DNA of 64,000 nucleotides, from the NCBI GenBank assembly GCA_036873135.1, contig JAPTYO010000017.1, positions 1,364,001 to 1,428,000 on the forward strand. The letters are read 5' to 3'. The translations under genes and the position numbers were made by a program. This stretch comes from Clarkia xantiana subsp. parviflora. Its lineage: Eukaryota; Streptophyta; Magnoliopsida; Myrtales; Onagraceae. Every line of letters starts with the position of its first letter. Position 1 is the first letter of the stretch. Of this stretch, positions 58,129 through 64,000 are shown one piece after another. The notes beneath the pieces are model-generated. The model saw only the letters and a program-made list of their open reading frames with translations, ran no database searches and was not told where the DNA came from.

Positions 58129-58643
58129 GTGGCTATCATGTCCACATACCCTGAAGTGGCTATCATGTCCACATACCCTGAAGTGGCTATCATGTCCACA
58201 TATCTTGAAGTGGCTATCATGTCCACATACCCTGAAGTGGCTATCATGTCCACATATCTTGAAGTGGCTATCATGTCCACATACCTTGAAGTGGCTATCA
58301 TGTCCACATATCTTGAAGTGGCTATCATGTCCACATACCCTGAAGTGGCTATCATGTCCACATATCTTGAAGTGGCTATCATGTCCACATACCTTGAAGT
58401 GGCTATCATGTCCACATACCCTGAAGTGGCTATCATGTCCACATATCTTGAAGTGGCTATCATGTCCACATACCCTGAAGTGGCTATCATGTCCACATAT
58501 CTTGAAGTGGCTATCATGTCCACATACCTTGAAGTGGCTATCATGTCCACATACCCTGAAATGGCTATCATGTCCACACACTACAGAAGGGCTATCACTC
58601 CGACACATCAGGAAGTGGCTATCATGTCCACATACCTCGAAGT
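58129..58643. repeat. G5 27-bp tandem repeat, 16 regular copies plus ~3 degenerate
   Basis: Unit GTGGCTATCATGTCCACATA followed by a seven-base end that is ccctgaa (P), tcttgaa (T) or ccttgaa (L). Because 27 is a multiple of three it opens long frames on both strands with a 9-residue period; these are not treated as genes. The order of ends is P P T P T L T P T L P T P T L P. Confidence 0.9.
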
Positions 58644-59181
58644 GATTATCATGGCAGCACATCATAAAACATCTGTCAAAGACATGCATTGTAAAGACAC
58701 CATCCCGACCACGAACATCAAAATGCTACGCCTAGCCTTAGGAGGAGGTTCAAGAAAAAGGGAAAAACAACACCATTCATACGCTCATTAAAAGTATGGA
58801 CTTATATGAAGACAACCTCCATATCTCACGAAATCAACCATGAAGCAAAGAATCACGACAAGCACTATTGAGGGCATATAACAAAACGATCCCCACAACG
58901 ATCACAACTACAATACTAGTAGAGGCTAACTCAGGAGCAGTCTCCACCAAACTCCAAAGCAAGAATTTGCTATCTTAATCAGAGCCAGGGCAAGAGAGGG
59001 GAACCTCAATGTAAGATGATGATCACACCCGTCACCAAAAGAAAAATCTTCAACACAGGGGTTAATAACATAACCCATAGGAAAGACAAAGACACCTTCA
59101 AAAGTCGTCAAATCCATATGAAGATGAAATAAACTTGAGACTCGGCCCCTCGGCTGGGGGGCAGGGGATAGAGAAGAGACA
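58644..59181. other. G5 interior between the 27-bp array and the antisense-ORF remnant
   Basis: No supported gene. A minus-strand frame (58926-59255) may be a distorted continuation of the antisense ORF, but I see no motif to prove it. Confidence 0.35.
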
Positions 59182-59640
59182 TCAAGACCTATGATCACCC
59201 CATCGCCAGCCACAGGTCGTTCCCTTTTTGTCAAGCAAAGAGGGCGCCTCTTCAACCACTACCTCCTTATCATGGGAGGGAGTCAGCAAGGGGGCACTTG
59301 AAGGAGAGCCTCTCGCGGTTTCCTTCTCCTTGGCAGCCGAGGGCCCGACCTCAGAGTCAGGTTTCCGTGCTTTGGATTTAGATTGACTTGAACTCTCACC
59401 CACCACAAGAACCATTCGATAACCAGGGAAGAACGCCCTAACAACAAGAAGGAAGCAGCACGAGAACAATCATAAATATATCACAAAGAAAAGAGAAGGG
59501 AAAAAGAACATACTGGAAGCATTAGCAGTCACCCCTGACTTAGAAAATTTCTTGGTCTGATAAGCAGAACTAGAGGGTCCTTCCCTCTCATCCAATTCAA
59601 CGGTCTCCTTGTCTGAAGAAGAAAGCTCCCCAAAAATGAG
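59182..59640 (-). pseudogene. Antisense-ORF remnant of G5
   Basis: On the minus strand, a segment near 59640-59540 (GELSSSDKETVELDE) resembles FSELSSADKKVLK of the G3a antisense ORF, and is followed by a Ser/Lys/Glu-rich stretch (59469-59182). It has the same position and strand relative to the 3' LTR as in G3a. Stops prevent a full product. Confidence 0.45.
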
Positions 59641-60737
59641 TCATCTATATGAGCAACCAACGCAAAGATCGACCCTTACTCATGGAGGGGCGAGATACGC
59701 CTACTACGGGGGCAACCTTAACACCAAGGGAAGAGGGCGAACTTTTAGTTTCCCCAAATGGAGGAACGCTCCAGCACATCCGAAGGAAGGGTCAACCCTT
59801 AACACATGTCAATAGACCCCTTCGCTCGCGGCGGTAAGAAGAAAGCTTGTAAGCTTTTTCACCCTCACTTTTATGGGGAACAAATTGCAGGGTAAAGGTC
59901 AAGAGCTATACACACGCTCCAACGAATGAAGGAAAAATGTTACACGTGCCGAAAGTCGAGATTAATGGACAATGCTCACGCTAGTACGAGGGAGGCGGAA
60001 CGTTGTGTCCCATTGAGTGGCAGAGTTCCCACCCTCAAGTAAAGGAGAGGTCTATGCTCTCACCTTTGCACTTATGCTCATATTCATGATTAACATCTAC
60101 AGGTACATCAATGTCATCACTCATGCTTATACTCACAACCCATCCATACATACATACATGTTCATGCTTGCACTCATATACATGCCCACGTACACACTCC
60201 CATGTGTTCAAACATTTAGACGTCCATGCATATGGCCGCCATATATTCATGCATACATCCATGACTACAATCACAGCATGTCTTTACTCACTCCCATCCT
60301 TATGTTCCTACTTGCATGTATGCTAGTACACATCCTCATGTTCATGATATGTCCATGTTCACTCCTAGTTAACATCCTATAGGCATATTTCCTAGTATCC
60401 CATACTTAGAAAAAATTTGGGCCAAAATTAAATTTTTCTCCACTTAGGCAAATCACGGCATGAAATTGAAGCATGAATCACTTAGATGTATCAGTATTAC
60501 ATTCCTATGCAAGCATATATTTTTTGAGTATACGCCTGTAGCAAAGATAGATTTATTACTCCCACCTCAGACGGACGCGTGCCTAGGCACAAGTCCGTGC
60601 TACTCTGACGTTTACAATTCCTCTAGCTCATAAGGCAGGGGGCAGAGTCAGAGGCACGTATCCATGGGTAAGCAGGCATTCAGACAAGGAGGTAAAACCC
60701 CAGTTTCAAATTGCGCGTATCATACCATCCTGAAATA
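59641..60737. other. G5 3' non-coding region
   Basis: No gene. 60070-60380 is a pyrimidine/A-rich stretch dense in CATG, CATA and CTCAC words, like 31980-32300 of G3a, which also lies shortly before the 3' LTR. Confidence 0.5.
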
Positions 60738-60779
60738 GAGTCAATCAAGGGTTAAGCCATTGGTTGACTCGGGGGCATG
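60738..60779 (+). promoter_or_regulatory. Pre-PPT hairpin (33 nt) and polypurine tract of G5
   Basis: Arms GAGTCAATCAA and TTGGTTGACTC (one G-U pair) at 60738-60770, then GGGGGCATG (60771-60779) and the LTR. Two stem pairs differ from G3a on both sides. Confidence 0.8.
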
Positions 60780-61799
60780 TGATGGATATACGCCCAATTT
60801 GAACCCGTTGACTTCCGAACCGTTGTATTTTTATCATCCCATTTATGATTGTAAATCGAAACTTCAACCCGAACCCTTCGCGAAAACACCAACGGCTCGG
60901 ACGAGGCCGAAGCGCCCGTCCGGCCGAGTCAGACTCGCCTAGGTGAGGTTGGGTGGCCACACCCGACCTCCCCTAGGGGAGATCGGGTCAGCCAACCCGA
61001 TCTCCCCTAGGGGAGATCGGGTGGACCAACCCGATCTCTCCTAGGAGAGATCGGGTCGGCCAACCCGATCTCCCCTAGGGGGGATGGGGTTGGCCAACCC
61101 CATCCTCCCTAGGAGGGGTTGGGTGCCCTCACCCAACCCCTACCCTTGGGGGTCAGATTTCTCCTCCCCCCAAGGGCCCCGGCACCATTTTCGGACTCCC
61201 ACCCTCGATTCACTCCGCCTACCTTCTCCGTATCCTGAGGTCTTAATTATGTGCTTAAAGGATAATTAATTGTGTTTAAAGGCTAACGATGTCATTAAGC
61301 CACCTTAATGACACCGTTGCCTATAAATACCCCACCTTCACAACTCATTTGATCATCTTGGCAAGTTGCACAATTTTGCTCTGACATCTCTCTAGCTTTA
61401 TCTCTCTAAAACCGTACTGACTTAGGCATCGGAGAGGGTTCATCAGGCACCACCCCCCCTCTGTGCCTGGTATTGCCCCTCTTGCAGGGTGGCAAGGAGA
61501 AGAGAACCAAGGAAGCAGAAGAGCATAGAGCAGTAGGACAAGCCCCAGGGGTAAGAAGTATAAGCCTCAGGAGGTCAGAAGGAGAGAAGAAAAGGAGGTC
61601 AGAGGGAGAGAAGAGAAGGACACATATCAGAACGACTACCCCAAGGGAGTATAAGGGCAGGGATCAGAACGACTACCCCAAGGGAGTATAAGGGTACGGA
61701 TCAGAATGACTAGTCCTAGGAGCACTGAACCCGACATTTCATTAGTGGGAGATAAATTCTAAATTGACGACCCGTTGACCTAGACTTTATAACCTAACA
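60780..61799 (+). repeat. 3' LTR of G5 (1020 bp)
   Basis: Same boundaries and order as the 5' LTR, 34 bp shorter because of one fewer palindromic unit (array about 60929-61142). Hairpin CAGGCAC...GTGCCTG at 61444-61469. Confidence 0.92.
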
Positions 61800-62481
61800 G
61801 GGATGACTTGGGTGGTGACCCAGAATCCCTCTCCGATGCTTAAATGAGTATGTGATCAATGGGGTGGTAAGCCAAAAGTCTAAGTTCGTATTAGATGATG
61901 GTTTTCTGAGGTAACTTCCTCCTTTATATAGGAGGGGAAGTTACTCAGTTACATGTTACTGCGCCTGGCAGTTTTACCCATGATTCCGTGTATCTCGCCA
62001 CGATTTCGCATATCTCGGTCGGGATTTCGTATATCTCGCCCCACGCTCCGCGTATCTTACCCATACTCCACATATCTCGGGCACGCCCTGCGTATCTCGG
62101 GGAATTTATCTTTATCTCTAACCGTCTCCCACTACTCTATCTAGTAGGCGGGTTTTTCGGTCTTTATCCTCTGATCACAAGTCCCGACTCCTGTCGGGGA
62201 CTCTAGAGTTGTCTCATTCTAGATCACCACCCAGGACCTTTAGTCTCTACGGGACAGGTCCAGCCTCTGCGGGGCTTTATTATCGGGGCCTTTACTAAGG
62301 CATATCGGGGCCTACTCGGAGGCTTCTCATCGGGAGCATTCAGCTCATACATCGGGACCTCTAGAGTCGGGGCCCTTCGTGCTGGGCCTCTGGGCCTTCC
62401 AGGCTTTTCACGAGGCCCACTGGACCTACTCGCCGTCCATTGACTATTAACGGAGCTAACGATTTACATCGGAACCCATCA
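61800..62481 (-). repeat. 5' LTR of G2, U3/R-side piece
   Basis: Resumes the G2 LTR after G5 and runs to the end ACCCATCA. The TTTATATAGG box near 61923 lies here, so G5 sits between the G2 promoter and its gag-pol. It carries an 8-bp insertion near 62388 relative to the 3' LTR. Confidence 0.9.
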
Positions 62482-62486
62482 GGCTC

Positions 62487-62752
62487 GTGTTTATTTTTTT
62501 TAGGAATTGATTCGTCTAGTTTAGTCATGACTCGTGAATGATTTGGTGGGTAATAATGCCTCCTTATACATTGTTTTTTCAGTGATTCCTCATATGTTTA
62601 AAAGTAAATGAATAATAATGAAAAAGTATGAGGAACTTATTAGTTACTAAATAATGTTTGGGGTGTTTTCGTTAACACTATCCAATTTGTTAGTTACATT
62701 TCCGTTTTATTAGTATTCACTTCCAATTTTACTGTTTAGATATGTTAGATAT
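62487..62752. other. Short non-coding spacer between G2 and G4
   Basis: AT-rich, no gene or repeat seen. Presumably host DNA. Confidence 0.5.
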
Positions 62753-63560
62753 CTGTCCAATTCGGGTTCGTATTTACATTTCGGGCCTCGCAAAATACCC
62801 TAAAACCCGTAAAAGAACTCTTCCGCAGATACCTGATGGGTTTCGATATAGCCGTTAGGCCCATTAACGACGAGTAAACGGTGAAGTAGGCCCACTGGGT
62901 TCCAAAAGAGGCCTAGAGGGCCAATATGAGGGGTCCGGACAAGGTCGGTCCCGACATATGAGCTGGACGCTCGCGATGATATGCCTTTAAGTAGGCCCCG
63001 ATGATATGCCTTTAAGTAGGCCCCGATGATATGCCTTTAAGTAGGCCCCGATGATATGCCTTTAAGTAGGCCCTGATGTAACGCCTTTGAGTAGGCCCCG
63101 ATGTTGAATCCCTGAGGATGTTGGCCCTGTCCCGATGACGAGGGGCCCCGAACGGTGACCAAAGGAGATAACTCTGGAGTCCCCGACATCCGTCGGGACT
63201 TGCCACTAGAGGATGAGGCCGAGAAACACGCCCACTATCAGCGTAGTGGGGAAGTGGCCTGAAAAGACGGAACATGGGCAAGTGGCTGAGATATATGGAG
63301 TGTGGTTTAACTGCCCCTGGCAGTTATCTCAACAGGTAACTGGGGTAACTCCTCCCCTATATAAAGGAATGAGTTACCTCAGGATCGATACATTGACATT
63401 CACATATACTGATAGACTTGCCTACATCGAGATACTCATTTAAGCATCGGATAGGGATTATGGGTCACCGCCCGGTCTATCACCTTTTGCAGGATTACTT
63501 GGAGCAAAGGAGTTCGGACTTCCGTCAAGAACGTGCCGGAGTTCCAACCGTGATCCAACA
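62753..63560 (+). repeat. 5' LTR of G4 (808 bp)
   Basis: TGTTAGATATCTG to GTGATCCAACA. It contains about five copies of a 25-bp unit (GATGATATGCCTTTAAGTAG + GCCCC) at 62974-63105, a CCTATATAAAGG box near 63356, GCATCGGATAGGG near 63444 and a GGGT-CACC-GCCC hairpin at 63462-63473. Confidence 0.85.
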
Positions 63561-63615
63561 TTGGCGCCGTCTGTGGGAATCGTAACAAAAAACAAAGATA
63601 GCTTCTACCCGATCG

Positions 63616-64000
63616 ATGGCTGGCAAGCAAAAGAAGAAACAAGGACAATCCGGCGGTTCCAGCCATCCTGCTGGAACTCTGAATTCAGGGCTGCCGGAGC
63701 GCAGTGTTGATCAGAATGATCCTTCCCCTGCTGGTTCCCAAACAGGGGGGCATCATGACTATCACGATGATTCCATTCGAAACTCGTTGGAGGACAGGGA
63801 AGAGATCCCGAGGAAGGACCAGGATGCTCCTACAAGGGTGGACTTGGCAAAGGCTGTGATGGATGCCATGCCGATATTCCTGGAGACAATGGAGGCTCTC
63901 CTGGACCGAAGGGAGGCTGCTAAGAAGAAGAAGGAAGAGTTGCCTCCGCCTCCGCCGAGGGAGAATCGGGAAGGGCAGGAAGCCCAACCCGAGCACCAGG
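63616..64000 (+). CDS. Gag (start of Gag-Pol) of G4, partial, open to the window edge
   Basis: ATG 63616 is the first start 55 nt after the LTR and opens a stop-free frame of 128 codons to the end of the window. The product begins MAGKQKKKQGQSGGSS, matches the G2 gag start (MAGGGKK...) and later shares MPIFLETMEALLDRREAA with G2's MPMFLAAMEALLDKREAA. It is Pro/Glu-rich towards the edge. It would form the structural particle protein. Unlike the G2 copy there is no stop at codon 8. Whether the rest is intact cannot be seen. Confidence 0.85.
   Translation, partial: MAGKQKKKQGQSGGSSHPAGTLNSGLPERSVDQNDPSPAGSQTGGHHDYHDDSIRNSLEDREEIPRKDQDAPTRVDLAKAVMDAMPIFLETMEALLDRREAAKKKKEELPPPPPRENREGQEAQPEHQ

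Larger units (their letters stand above)
51656..61799 (+). mobile_element. Young non-autonomous LTR retrotransposon G5 (10.1 kb) nested in the G2 LTR, TSD GGGAT
   Basis: GGGAT lies at 51651-51655 and 61800-61804, and the G2 LTR continues across it. LTRs at 51656-52709 and 60780-61799 look identical apart from one 34-bp palindromic unit and a few bases inside that array. PBS follows the 5' LTR; PPT with hairpin precedes the 3' LTR. The interior has no usable gag or pol: only a decayed protease-like frame (54446-54676) and antisense-ORF remnants (about 59182-59640). It is filled by tandem arrays (56491-57425, 58129-58643). The element evidently moved recently using proteins made elsewhere. Confidence 0.9.
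40960..62481 (-). mobile_element. Complete Ty3/Gypsy Tat-type retrotransposon G2, TSD GGCTC, 5' LTR split by G5
   Basis: Minus-strand element. The 5' LTR lies in two pieces (62481-61800 and 51655-51573) around nested element G5; then PBS, gag-pol (51518-45862), a spacer, the antisense ORF on the plus strand (42395-45099), PPT with hairpin, and the 3' LTR (41711-40960). GGCTC is present at 40955-40959 and 62482-62486. Without G5 it is about 11.4 kb. Domain order gag-PR-RT-RNase H-archaeal RNase H-IN plus an antisense ORF marks the Tat lineage. The two LTRs differ at about eight positions plus one 8-bp insertion over ~752 bp, so the insertion is fairly recent, yet gag-pol already has five breaks. 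Confidence 0.92.
62753..64000 (+). mobile_element. Ty3/Gypsy element G4, 5' end only (LTR, PBS, start of gag)
   Basis: LTR 62753-63560, PBS TTGGCGCCGTCTGTGGG at 63561-63577 and an open gag start at 63616, running off the window. LTR words and the gag N-terminus are related to G2 in the opposite orientation. A possible TSD AGATA (62748-62752) cannot be checked. Confidence 0.85.

Noticed and set aside
58124..58791. Long open frames on both strands (173-220 codons) over the 27-bp repeat
   Set aside because: The period is a multiple of three without stops, so frames open on both strands automatically; composition is a bare 9-residue repeat with no start context or family.

Overview
This window is plant nuclear DNA, probably from a eudicot with a large, retrotransposon-rich genome. 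The evidence is the content: nested Ty3/Gypsy elements of the Tat type (RNase H followed by a second archaeal-type RNase H, plus an antisense ORF between pol and the 3' LTR), Ty1/Copia elements, two hAT transposons with 8-bp target duplications, a TTA-flanked MITE, and one intron-containing R2R3-MYB gene. The MYB gene is the only convincing host gene. No tRNA, rRNA or CRISPR array was seen. All coordinates and comparisons were read by eye.

Layout. 1-6385: minus-strand Copia element (Copia-A) with ruined pol and nearly identical LTRs, carrying a nested hAT at 3774-4702. 6386-7935: non-coding DNA with a solo LTR at 6903-7692 (TSD CTTGT). 7936-15762: truncated minus-strand Tat element (G1) with an antisense ORF. 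15763-19349: two tandem Copia leader+LTR units (Copia-B). 19350-33115: plus-strand non-autonomous Gypsy element (G3a), with a related, internally deleted element (G3b, 20087-23586, TSD GTGAT) nested in its gag. 33116-40959: host-like DNA with a MITE (34034-34451), the MYB gene (35296-36792, minus) and a decayed hAT (37551-40403, TSD GTGACCAC). 40960-62481: full-length minus-strand Tat element (G2, TSD GGCTC). Its 5' LTR is split by a very young plus-strand element (G5, 51656-61799, TSD GGGAT). 62753-64000: the 5' end of another plus-strand Gypsy element (G4) with an open gag, running off the window.

How the parts work together. G1 and G2 are organised as two convergent transcription units: gag-PR-RT-RH-aRH-IN on one strand and an antisense, spliced ORF on the other, with short tandem repeats between their 3' ends. 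G3a, G3b and G5 retain LTRs, primer-binding sites, gag or protease remnants and (G3a, G5) antisense-ORF remnants, but no recognisable reverse transcriptase or integrase. They would have needed enzymes from a partner such as G1/G2/G4.

The most striking signal is RNA- or DNA-structure-like. (i) A 33-nt hairpin directly abuts the polypurine tract in all four Gypsy 3' ends visible here, with compensatory base changes. (ii) A hairpin with changing stems follows a conserved GCATCGGAKAGGG motif in the R/U5 part of the LTRs. (iii) Non-coding tandem arrays in several unrelated elements are built from short stem-loops whose stems covary between units, most clearly about 20 hairpins with a conserved GCSTR-like loop in G5. 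I know of no described system that explains these. They are reported as observations, not as proven functional elements.
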